A stretch of 64,000 bases of DNA from Glebionis coronaria. Taxonomy: Eukaryota > Streptophyta > Magnoliopsida > Asterales > Asteraceae. A program made the translations under genes and the position numbers. How positions within the stretch are numbered: position 1 is the stretch's first letter; each line of letters opens with the position of its first letter. A model generated the notes under the pieces. It was not told where the DNA came from. It saw only the letters and a list, made by a program, of their open reading frames with translations, and did not search any database. Below are positions 12,401 to 22,836 of this stretch, one piece after another. The stretch is taken from contig CM046876.1 in NCBI GenBank assembly GCA_025667525.1, forward strand, positions 533,250,038 through 533,314,037, written 5' to 3'.

Positions 12401-13679
12401 TAGAATACGCCTGAGATTATTTAAAATTATCTAGCGAATACTCGTGGAGTATTGTAAGTAGAATGCACATGGATTACGGTACGTGTAATACACATGGAAT
12501 ACGGTAAATGGAGTACACATGGAATGCACATGAAATGGTCGGTATGGGGTCGATCATCTGACATGATTTAAATGGAAAAGAACTGGTAAAACGGTTAGAA
12601 AACCAAACTGGAATGAGCATCATGATCACTTGGCAATGCCAGCATAGACATCATTCTGATTTCATAGAGAAACGCTAAAAGTGTGGTTAGACGAAATTCA
12701 ACGATGATTTGTATGAAAGCATGATTAATGAAACCAACCATGACCATCATGAAAGCAGGATTACATGAAATCCATCAATGTCTTGCAAGAAAGTATAATA
12801 AATATGATGAAAGCATAATTCCCATAAGAACATAAGACATCATCAGCATGAAAACGAATTCAACATGAAGAAATATGGAACAAACTTAACATAAAGGAGT
12901 ATAAAACATAATCAGCATGAAAACGAAGTTAACCATGATAGCATGAAAACATACTTGACATAAAGAAACATAGTAACTAATGAGGGGACATGAAAAAATA
13001 TTTATGACCGTAATGAATCCAAAATTCGCTGGTGTGGACGACCATGGGTCGTTTCATAAAATAAAATTTTGACATGCTTTATTTGATTAGGACATAATAC
13101 ATAATCATGAAAAAATAATTATGCATGTAAACATGAAAACTTTACGCATGAAAACAGTGTATGGATGCATGATAATGAAAATGACATGGGTTTGGGTGTG
13201 CGCCTATGGGTCGGTTCACTTAAACAAAATGACATGACGAGGATGAACGCCTATGGGTCGGTTCATCAAAGCAAAATGATTCGATTAAAAGCACATGCAA
13301 CTAAATATTGCCAGCCCTGTACCAACCATCACTTAGTCAAAATACCTGCAACAATAATACATGGAATAAATGAGTGAAAATCAGCTGTCAAAACTTAACA
13401 GAAAAAAAAATTACGTGAGCAATTATGAACTACTGGGGTTCAGTACACATTAGCCACAGTTCACAAGGAACATCATGCATGAAACAATGACACATAACTA
13501 AGTATGGATGACGGTTGTTCATCCATGTTAGTAAAAAAATACCGATGAAAACATCATGGTTAAAACAACAAGGTGCTGAAAACATCAATACGTGGAATAA
13601 CGAGCGTTGACTTAGGAAACTTCTGGTGACTACCCACTAGTCACAAGTCGAGTTTTAGAGCCTACAGGTCGAAACCTTG
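9412..13679 (-). other. Non-coding interior of element B, CATGA/ACGTGA-rich
   Basis: There are no supported genes in 4.3 kb. The DNA is built from diffuse short repeats: acaattgtgaac near 9.80-9.86 kb, atgtgtcttgac near 11.77-11.90 kb, acacatggaatacggta near 12.46-12.53 kb, atcagcatgaaaacgaa near 12.84-12.93 kb, and gcctatgggtcggttca twice near 13.20-13.27 kb. CATGA and related words are strikingly common throughout. The origin could be a degenerated tandem repeat expansion; a function such as packaging is speculative. Confidence 0.6.
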
Positions 13680-13690
13680 TCTCTGATACC
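13680..13690 (-). other. Primer-binding site of element B
   Basis: Minus-strand GGTATCAGAGA, close to the tRNA-Met complement, 5 nt inside the LTR end (TGTAACACCCC on the plus strand at 13,696). Confidence 0.65.
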
Positions 13691-14916
13691 GTAATTGTAA
13701 CACCCCACTTTGATAAGTGGACCGTTACGCGTAATTACGGCGTGTCATCAAAGCATGCAAGGTAATATGTACTAAAACATACATGACCTAAGGGAAAACT
13801 GGAATCAAACATCGGTTCCCAAACATAAGCCCAAAACATAAATAAAGTAAATAAACTAGGAGGACAAGACAAATGTCCAAACAAGCATAAGTATATGAAG
13901 GCAAAAAGGAGAAGAAGTCTAAGGAAGCTTACGTCCTATGCACGTCCTCCAAATGCTCGAGTCTGTCCGTAGGTACCTGCCGTTTTGGGACATGGAAAGG
14001 AAAGTAACGGCTGAGCAAAACGCTTAGTGGACGGATATATGACATAGTATGAATGACTGAAACATAATAAAGACTTAATTGTAGCGGAAATGTATAAATC
14101 CTGGAAACTTGGAACATGTTCATAAAACTGATTTTATAGTTTGAAAAGACTTGTATTTTTATATGAAAACTGTATTAATTAGCCAATAGCCCATATAGGT
14201 CATAAGGTTCCACCGTGCATGAATACTTGGAGGGGAGACCTCGTCATGCAATTAGAGAGGTTGCCTTTAATTAATATAGTTTGGGTAGGAGGGATCAACT
14301 CCTTGTGAAGGATGCAAGGCACACACCACATTCACTCTGAAAATACTGGTAACACATGTAACTAGTATGCACCCATACGCCCCACATGATAATAATAATA
14401 ATATGGCCAAAAGCTGAAAAGGGACGCCACGATCAATCACTCCGCCGTGGGGAAGTCATAACACTGGTGCCTCCAGTGTTATGGTTATGGTACCTCCATA
14501 ACTAGGTGATACTGGTCATGCATGTATATGGCTTAGGCTCTTAAACTAACATAAGCAATCAACATATAAAACAAATACTAGGAAAACAGTTGACTGTAAA
14601 TGAGGAATCCTAATAAGGAAAGAATGTCCATACTGAAGGACGGAAAATCCGTACCTTGTGTCCAGTGAACGAAGAAGACGAAAGAATGAAAGTCCTACTC
14701 CGATCTCACTAACGCTACATAAATAGGGGACATGTATAAGTATTCTGTTTACTGAGTACGTAACTGATTATATCATGCCTTAGCTTGTTTTATATGTTTT
14801 TGTCTTGTTTTACTGATTTTAAAGTTATATTGTGTTTATCATGTATTTTTGGTATTCTGATTAAGTCTTAACTTGTATTCTTGTATTATTATACTTGTTG
14901 TGTAATAATAAGTAAC

Positions 14917-15060
14917 TTTCTAAAAATAGCAGGTTTCCTAAAATAGAAAGTTTCCAAAAATAGAAAGTTTCCAAAAATAGATCAGTTTCTAAAAATAGAT
15001 CAGTTTCTAAAAACAGAAAGTTTCTAAAAATAGCAAGTTTCCTGAAATAGAAAGTTTCCA
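14917..15060. repeat. 17-18-bp minisatellite
   Basis: About eight copies of TTTCCAAAAATAGAAAG and variants (TTTCTAAAAATAGATCAG), with unit starts at 14,951, 14,968, 14,986, 15,004, 15,021, 15,038 and 15,055. Located inside the B LTR. Confidence 0.9.
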
Positions 15061-15633
15061 TATTTAGAAATAAGCTGGATTAATAAGCTAATAATATAAG
15101 TTTAACTTTACTGGTTAAATATTATAAGTCATGTAATTATTAGTATAGTTTATTAATAATATCATGTTAATTTAATAAACTATAGGTTATACGATTTAAT
15201 TAAATATAAGCATGATTTAATTAAATTAAAGCATATAAAATACTTATGTTAAACATGTATTAATAATTTATTAATTATAACCTAAGTAATGTTTATTAAT
15301 TAATTATATTCCATGTTTTAAATAATTAATATTATAGTCTAATTTATATGGTAAAAATACTTAGGTTACAACATGTATTATTTCTAATAATTAATATAAC
15401 CTAAGTCTGTGATTAATTAAATTAATTATAATAGCATGGTTAATTAATTTAATTTGTCGTGTAAAAATATACTTGTAGAAAATGTAACTTGTAAAAATAA
15501 TGTAAAGCTTGCAAAATTAATCCCGTGAGTGTACCCGTGTTTTAATTAGACTAAAACATGAACCGGACCGAACCAAACACACCCTAGCAGTGGCTACCCG
15601 GCCTAGCCGGTTGCCACTGCTCGAACTAATTCA

Positions 15634-15780
15634 CCACCGGCTGCAGCCGGTGGTTTCCCCTGCTGTCTCGGCTAGCCACTGAACACAACAAGGTTCCCAC
15701 CGGCAGTAGGCCGGTGGTTCCCCTTGTTGCGCCGTGCGTTCCCCCCGTTCGATCCAAACAGCCACCGGCTTAAGCCGGTG
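15634..15780. repeat. Three GC-rich palindromes in the B LTR
   Basis: The first is a perfect 20-bp palindrome at 15,634-15,653 (half-site CCACCGGCTG). The second is an 8-bp inverted repeat, CCACCGGC/GCCGGTGG, with 5-nt loop at 15,697-15,717. The third is a perfect 18-bp palindrome at 15,763-15,780 (half-site CACCGGCTT). All three share ACCGGC/GCCGGT arms in otherwise AT-rich surroundings. Confidence 0.9.
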
Positions 15781-16707
15781 ATGTTGTTGCTGCTGCGCCG
15801 AGACCCAACAAACCACAAGGCCATCCCAACATGAGTCAGGGTCCTTGTTTCTTGCTACCGAACCAAAACCCAACCACGTCGAGACTTGATGTCTCGGTGG
15901 TGGTGCGAATAAAACAAGCTTTGAGCCATGAGGCTCTCGGTTGAGTGTCGGCTGAACAACACCAACCCAAAACCCATTCCTTTTTATGTTCTCTTGATTA
16001 ACCCACATGTGTTCTCACTTGTTTTTAATGTTTAATAAACCTATGTTCATGATTCAATAAAGGAAAAAAAAGGTTAACGAGGTTACCGAATACGTGAATC
16101 AAATGAGGCTAAGAACACTAACACAATAACCCGAATATCAATCACCAAAATCAACCAAACACCACCTTTGGTGTTCTTGTAGCCGGCGGCAAAGGGAGAG
16201 GCAAGGGAGGCTAGCTTTTTTTTAATTATTTTGTAAAATCTTGTAAATGAAAAGTCTGTGTTTACCCTTTTCCAAAAATTTTAAGTCAAAATGGGCTTGG
16301 CCCTTTTTCCCTTCCCTGTCCGCGACTATAAGGTGCCCACAAGGGTAACCCGATCGTTCATGTCTAATTAATTTATGTGTTTATTCGTTAGTATTTTCAT
16401 GTTAGCTCGTAACTAATTATTCGTGTTATAATAATACTTGTACGTAACGATATTTATCGTATAATAATAAATATACGTAGATACATGTTAGTGATTAAAT
16501 GTTCATGTTTCATGTTCGTGATTATAATTATTATGGTTAAAAATTATTGTGTATTAATACGTACTTAATTAATTATCGTGTAATAGCACGTACGTAGTTT
16601 CTGAATTTACTATTCGTGACACGTGTTCGTGATATAAAAGGAAAGTTTTAATTGGTTCGTATGCTTACATAGTGTACTGTTCCTGGCATTTAGATGCGGG
16701 TTTTACA

Positions 16708-17940
16708 TTGCAAAAGAGTGTAGATCTCCAAGGAGAGATGACATTAGCAAGAGTTATAAAACGAATGTAAAGGTTGTAGAGACAAACTCAAAATCAATTG
16801 TGGCCATTCATGGGATTGATGGAATTGACTAAGATTGGAGCTTCATGGATTATGAGGTTGAAGCTCTAGAGAACCATACATTGGTGGTTGAGGATGTTCC
16901 AATTAGGTTTGATCTAATGGCTAAGTATAACTCAAGTTGTGATTTTGAGGTATATGATGATTCATTTTGTACTAATGGGTGTAGGAAAAACATAGAGTCA
17001 ATAAATACTAAAGTTCAAAAGCTTAATGAAGAACTTAGTAACAGTGAAAGAGATTTGGTCAATTATAAGAGGGGTCTTGCCCAAGTATAGTCTAGATTAG
17101 ATTAGGTTAATGAACAAGAGATTAAGTTTTGTGAAAATATGAGAGCGTTAGAAAGAGACTTACGTATTAAAGATGAAACCATGAAAGTCTAACTATTCAA
17201 TTAGAAGAAGTAAAAAGCATAAAAATGATATTGATTATTTTTTGAAAAAGGTTTGATGAGTCAAAATATTAAACTAACAACATGTGTTGAAAGTCAGAAA
17301 ATAGCTAATGAAAAATCAGGTATAGGTTTTAAGAATCACAATGTTGTCATTCCTCCTCCTCCTATACACATTTATGGTGTTCTAACTTGATAAGACTTGT
17401 TATGGACAGGTCTGCCTGAGTTTGTTGACAACACTATGGTTGACTACAGTAAGTTTTGTCCAATATAGTGCCTAAGGAGGTTAATGAGGAAAAAAGGCAT
17501 TGCCCAAAACTAAGGAACCTAAGGTAGAAGAGTCTAGAGATTTTCATGAGGAACAAGAAGTCTTAAAGAAATGGAAAATTTAAAATGCTCAATTATTTGT
17601 TTCATAAGGGTTGTTTGGTGATAAAACAAGTCAAACTGCTAGTACTAAATCAGGGCAGATGCTAGAAAACAACGGGTAAAAACAAACAATTGGTTCTCAC
17701 TGTTAAATCTAAGGTTCCCACTATTGGCTTAAAGTTCCCACTGCCGAGCCAAAGTTTTCCCCTGCTGTTAAGGGAAATATGGGACATGTTGTTAAGGGCT
17801 CAACACGTTGGGTATGGAAACCTAAGCAAGACCAAGGTTACGAACTCAATGGTGTATCATTAACTTTTAATAAATACTCATACAGTGATACGCGAGGCAG
17901 ATCCAAGTAACTAATGGCTTGGGTCCCCAAAGAGAACTAA
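16708..17940 (+). pseudogene. Copia gag remnant (F1), interrupted by element B
   Basis: Begins abruptly at the B LTR edge. The translated segments (FEVYDDSFCTNGCRKNIES, then STRWVWKPKQ and SYSDTRGRSK) match the gag C-terminal half of Copia element C on the other strand (NEVYDDSYCTKACRKNTES; SYIDTRGRSK), giving firm homology inside this window. It has many stops and frameshifts. Gag ends at PKEN plus TAA, followed by a T-rich tract and GCAG, as in element C. Motif words TTCCCACTGCC and TTCCCCTGCTG occur at 17.73-17.77 kb. Confidence 0.8.
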
Positions 17941-19011
17941 TGTATGTTTTATTTTTATGCAGGGTATTCCAAAGAAGAAATTAAATGATATAGCTCATTG
18001 GTATAGTGGATGCGCTAGGCACATGAGTGGACTTGAAGCCTACTTGACAGATTTTGTGGTTATTCATAATGGAGATGGTGTGTCCTTAAAGATCACTGGT
18101 AGAGGTACAATTATGACTAATTTTATGAGATTTGAAATGGTGTACCTTGTGAAAGAACTTAAATTTAATATGTTTAGTGTGTCACAAATTTTGATAACAA
18201 GAATTATGTTATTTTCACTAAGATTGAGTGCCTTGTTTTGTGGAAAGAGTTTAAATTACCTAAAAATACACATGTTTTGCTTAGAACACATATACATAAG
18301 AATTTGTACACCATTGACCTAAAAGGCATTGTTCCTTGAAACAATGAGTCATGCTTTATTGCCAAGGCCTCAATAGATGAAAACAATAAATTGCATAGGA
18401 GGCTTGGTCATTTAAATTTCAAGACTATGAACAAACTGGTCAAAGGTAAATTGGTGAGAGGGTTGCCTTCCAAATCCTTTGATAATGACCCATTATGTGT
18501 TGCTTGTTTAAATTGAAAGTGGCATAAGGCCTCTTGTAAGTCTAAGACTGTCCGCTCTACCTCTCATACCCTACAACTGTTACATGTGGATCTTTTTGGA
18601 CCTAACTTTGTGGCTAGTATTAATCATAAATTACATTGTTTAATGGTCACTAATCATTTTTCGAGGTTCACGTGGACTCTCTTTTTGAAGTCAAATGATG
18701 AAATATCTGAAATCCTTAAGAGTTTTATTACTCAGGTAGAGCTTCAAAAGGAACTCAAGGTTAAAATAACCAAGTGTGATAATGGTGGAGAGTTCAAAAA
18801 TAAAGAGATTGATGATTTATGTGGTCAAAAGGGGATTAAGTGGCGATCCACAAATGATAGAAAATGTCTCACTTACCCTTCCATTACTCCGTTCTGTGAT
18901 GACAGGGAAAAAACACATGATAAGTATACACATTGAGAATAAAAGAAGAATTCTTTTATCAAGATATATCATGGATACTACATGTATAAACAACACCAAC
19001 TACCAAAATTC
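17845..19011 (+). repeat. Copy 1 of a 1.16-kb duplicated Copia segment
   Basis: Near-identical to 20,943-22,107, from AACTCAATGGTG to ACCAAAATTC, including the non-Copia tail that follows the broken integrase. Since both the protease lesion and the chimeric tail are shared, the duplication came after these changes. Confidence 0.9.
17962..18900 (+). pseudogene. Copia protease/integrase remnant (F1)
   Basis: It starts at the CAG after the gag/pol boundary. Visible parts are the protease start (HWYSGCARHM; the catalytic Asp expected before Ser-Gly is Tyr), the region leading to the HHCC zinc finger of integrase (LHRRLGHLNF-like, CVACLN) and the integrase core (MVTNHFSRFTWTLF, CDNGGEFKNKEID). 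Homology to the pol of element C is clear. The frame ends artificially after KWRSTND, where unrelated AT-rich sequence replaces the rest of integrase. Several frameshifts; inactive. Confidence 0.85.
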
Positions 19012-19137
19012 ATCAATCAAACCACAAAATAACCAATAAGGACACACCATAGATCATGAGAGATAAATAAGATTGCATTGAGGATTCAAGCAAAATTTGT
19101 GACAAGATATGTCACCACAATCATCTTCCCAAAAAAC

Positions 19138-19626
19138 TTAAAAGATAATAAGTTCCATCACAATACTAAAAAACAAGTCTAAATAAGTTCGCTTACCACC
19201 AGGAAATAAAGATAAAATACAAAGAAACAAATCACGCGACGACCCATGTGGCTTCTTAGGTAACGGATCCTCATCCTCCTCAACCTTGCTGTCAGCTTCA
19301 TTATCCTTGTCCACCTCCCCTTTGTACCTCAAAGTCGAATCATAGCATAGTGGCAACTCACTCCCAAAGATAAAATAATCACTCTTACACGGTGGATACA
19401 TCATATAATGAGTCTCAGCACAACTCACATTATTTCTAAACTTCCAACCTTGATTAAGAAATGGCCTAATATGAGCTTCCCAAATACTCAACCTTTCCAA
19501 CCTAGCTTTTTTCTGCTTAAATCTCTCAAATTTAGCCCCAAAATTATTAACTTCACCCTCACTCCTATTTTCCACATCATAATCATCTTTATTACCGTTC
19601 GGTGGTACTTCGGCCATTTTCTGCAA
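19138..19626 (-). pseudogene. Acidic ORF of a partial Gypsy element (tentative)
   Basis: A 162-codon frame, most plausibly starting at MAEVPPNGNK (19,617). It is rich in acidic residues with a Lys/Arg-rich middle and a late DKDNEADSKVEEDEDP segment. It lies downstream, on the minus strand, of an LTR related to that of element A, the same place as the acidic ORF of A. I do not recognise the protein by sequence; the call rests on position and composition. Confidence 0.4.
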
Positions 19627-20004
19627 TCACATAAAATTCGATCGTAAATACGGTTATTATTCGAAATTATAAATGCCATGAAATGCAAATGTAGTACGTA
19701 TGCCAATATATGCAATATGATGTTTATGTGATGCTTGCAAAAGAAATTATTATGACAAGTACTCGACGTACTTTCAACAATATCAATACATTATCATAGT
19801 ATTTGCTTAATAAATACTCGAGAATTCATTTCAGTTTTGAGGGATACATCTATAATGCAAAACAACAAAAATTAAAAGTAATATTATCGGAGCCTTGTGG
19901 GGAAGTTGCGTGCTTTTGTAAAATAATTTCGACACCAAAGTTATAGTTTAGGACTTTTTCAAAGTCGACCTAGTTCTCTATAACTTGTAGATCTTATTAC
20001 CAAT

Positions 20005-20942
20005 CTCTCACACCCCTAAATAAGATGCGCAACGGAAATACACATTTGGGTGCTAGACACAAGCATCATCACACAAGATACATTGAACGACCTCAAAATG
20101 AGACATTTAAAATGTAAAAGGAAATAAATTTTACCATTGTCTAAAACCTTCGATCTCAAATAAAACATAACTTTAGAAAATTCAAAGTAGCGTCTAGGTC
20201 CCCCCAAAAGATCTCAACAAACCAGCCAAACAGTTTTATCACAACATGACCAAACATAAATAATTTATAACAAAAGGGATAAAAAACAAGTTTTAGATCA
20301 AACAACCACAAAAGCAACCCCGCAACCTTCCCAAGCAAGCTCAGCCATGCTTAAAAAGGTCAACAAATAATGTTGAGCAAATCTATAGGTTTGTCAAAAC
20401 ATCATTTAAACACAAGAGTAAAATCAATCATAATATTTTAATAGAATTGTGTGCATACAATCTATTTGTCAGGTATTCTTTCTTATAGCAAAAGCTATAG
20501 AATTATATTAAGCTCATGACACCGACCCCTTAACTTAGTCACCCACGCCAAATGTCAGTATGACTAAATGAAACCATTGCCCCTCTAGGGTATTTGTTGC
20601 CAATTATATACCACACTTTCTTATTCTCGAAAAATTTCCTTCCCAGAGATTACTCGCCGTAAAACCCTAGTCTAAGATAGGGTCATCAACCCAATAGTAC
20701 TATCATTTGAATAAGCGGCTATTTTTATCCCACACAAGCGTAAGACAATATTTAATGGTCCATGAATTTAGGGACTTTAGGCAACAAGGTACTTATACAA
20801 TTCAAGACATCATTCGGGCCCAAACAATTACTCATGACTTGTGTTCCATTTTATTTCAAATAACATATATCCCCCTCACGGGTTAAAATCATTTAAAACA
20901 AGTATAAAGCGAGGCTATATACTCACCTTAGCACAAGAGTAG
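20005..20942 (-). mobile_element. Diverged LTR fragment related to element A
   Basis: Starts near TCTCACACCCC, with a poor PBS-like TTGGTAATAAGATC on the minus side. Shares ordered blocks with the A LTR (AATAGTACTAT, AAGCG, ATCATTCGGG, ACTTGTGTTC, GCGAGGCTAT). It is cut where the second Copia copy begins. With the ORF at 19.1-19.6 kb it forms a partial Gypsy element lying between the two Copia copies. Confidence 0.6.
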
Positions 20943-22107
20943 TAACTCAATGGTGTATCATTGACTTTCAATAAATACTCATACAGTGATACGCAAGGCA
21001 GATCCAAGTCACTAATGGCTTGGGTCCCCCAAAAGAACTAATTTATGTTTTATTTTTGTGCAGGGTATTCCAAAGAAGAAATTAAATGATATAGCTTATT
21101 GGTATAGTGGATGCGCTAGGCACATGACTGGACTTGAAGCCTACTTGACATATTTTGTGGTTATTCATAATGGAGATGGTGTGTCCTTAAAGATCATTGG
21201 TAGAGGTACAATTATGACTAATTTTATGAGATTTGAAAAGGTGTACCTTGTGAAAGAACTTAAATTTATTATGTTTAGTGTGTCACAAATTTTGATAACA
21301 AGAATTATGCACTGAGATTGAGTGCCTTGTTTTGTGGAAAGAGTTTAAATTACCTAAAAACACACATGTTTTGCTTAGAACACCTATACATAAGAATTTG
21401 TACACCATTGACCTAAAAGGCATTGTTCCTCGAAACAATGAGTCATGCCTTATTACCAAGGCCTCAATAGATGAAAGCAATAAATTGCATAGGAGGCTTG
21501 GTCATTTGAATTTCAAGACTATGAACAAATTGGTCAAAGGTAAATTGGTGAGAGGGCTGCCTTCCAAATCCTTTGATAATGACCCATTCTGTGTTGCGTG
21601 TTTAAATTGAAAGCAACATAAGGCCTCTTGTTAGTCTAAGATTGTCTGCTCTACCTCTCAACCCCTACACCTGTTACATGTGGATCTTTTTGGACCTAAC
21701 TTTGTGGCTAGTATTAATCATAAATTACATTGTTTAATGGTCACTAATGATTTTTCTAGGTTCACATGGACTCTCTTTTTGAAATCCAAGGATGAAACAT
21801 CTAAAATCGTTAAGAGTTTTATTACTCAGGTAGAGCTTCAAAAGGAACTCAAGGTTAAAATAATCAAGTGTGATAATGGTGGAGAGTTTGAAAATAAAGA
21901 GATTGATGATTTATGTGCTCAAAAGGGAATTAAGTGGCGATCCACAAATGACATAAAATGTCTCGCTTACCCTTCCCTTACTCCTTTATGTGATGACAGG
22001 GAAAGAAACACATGATAAGTATACACATCGAGAATAAAAGAAGAATTCCTTTATCAAGATATATCATGGATACTACATGTATAAACAACACCAACTACCA
22101 AAATTCA
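20943..22107 (+). pseudogene. Copia protease/integrase remnant (F2), copy 2 of the duplicated segment
   Basis: Second copy of the segment at 17,845-19,011: the gag tail (SYSDTRGRSK-like), the stop/T-tract/GCAG boundary (about 21,040-21,063), a protease with Tyr in place of the catalytic Asp (YWYSGCARHM), the zinc-finger region (LHRRLGHLNF, CVACLN) and the integrase core (MVTNDFSRFTWTLF, CDNGGEFENKEID). The same non-Copia tail follows KWRSTND. Frameshifted near 21,300, where a short stretch present in copy 1 is missing, and stopped at 21,608; inactive. Confidence 0.85.
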
Positions 22108-22268
22108 AATGGCCAACATAGAGGGTGTGAAAAAGGGTTCACCAGGCTAACTAAAAGTGTCCGATTCTTAACCCAAAATCTAGAACATGCACTTCTTTGC
22201 CAAAATACTTTATGTAAAAATCTTCTAGTTGGTCTTTGAACAAGAGAGAGATAAATTTAGTCGATGAC

Positions 22269-22836
22269 CTAGTTCAGAAGAGTCATCGTGTGGGGAAGAT
22301 TGAGAAAAGAATGTGTTGCCATTTCATTATCCTTTTCCTTAGCCAACGCTTTTTCTTCTTTGTCGCTCGAATCATACCTAATAGGCTTGTTAACATCCTT
22401 ATATAGATTATAATCGGCCAAGTCTTTAAGGGTGTTATCCACATCATTCTTAAAGTAATTATCATCTATATCTATGGTTTTATCGCCATCAATTTCTTTA
22501 TTAGTGGATGGCGAGTCAAACATTCATCAACAATACTAATACTTCATGTGCCAAGTTCATGAACTTGGACATCGAAAATCTCCCATGATTTTCAACTTGG
22601 ACAATTTCTTATATGAATTGGCAACATTTTGTAGAGATACAAACCTTGCATGTGCACATGCTAGTTGTATCTTCCGCTTTAAAGAACATCAACCTCCCAA
22701 ACATACATGCTACTTTTTTGAACGCGTTGCAACCCCATACACAAATAGGGAGGCCGTTGATTTCAACCTTTATCAAACGTCCATCGACTTCAAATGATGG
22801 TGAAACAATCCTTATCCAAGTGGATAATTTTTTCAT
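22269..22836 (-). pseudogene. LINE ORF1-like remnant (DUF4283-type)
   Basis: The frame at 22,836-22,609 reads INGLPICVWGCNAFKKVA, then FGRLMFFKAED and a CxCxVCI stretch. This follows the pattern of the DUF4283-like domain of plant LINE ORF1 proteins (EIEGLPLxxWxxxxFxxIA, W/FGxL). A Ser/Asp-rich frame (22,523-22,269) follows with a frame change, as in the variable linker of such proteins. Further minus-strand coding traces may extend to 23,106. Fragmentary. Confidence 0.5.

Larger units (their letters stand above)
9217..16707 (-). mobile_element. Element B: large LTR element without recognisable gag-pol
   Basis: The order on the minus strand is 5' LTR (16,707-13,696), PBS (13,690-13,680), a 4.28-kb interior (13,679-9412), polypurine tract and partial 3' LTR. 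No protease, RT or integrase motif is recognisable in any frame; the longest minus ORFs (near 9.4-10.0 kb and 12.0-12.4 kb) match nothing I know. The layout fits a LARD, a large retrotransposon derivative mobilised in trans, probably by a Gypsy relative. It inserted in a Copia gag whose right part resumes at 16,708. Confidence 0.75.
13696..16707 (-). repeat. 5' LTR of element B (3.0 kb)
   Basis: Bounded by TGTAACACC and TTTTACA on the plus strand, that is TG...CA on both strands. It contains a 17-18-bp minisatellite (14.9-15.06 kb), very AT-rich DNA (15.06-15.5 kb) and a GC-rich block with three strong palindromes (15.6-15.8 kb). The minus frame at 15,631-16,008 is open but has no recognisable protein features, so I do not call it a gene. 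Confidence 0.8.

Noticed and set aside
15631..16008. Minus-strand 125-codon ORF in the B LTR
   Set aside because: GC-rich LTR block; the translation has no recognisable domain and the other B LTR cannot confirm it.
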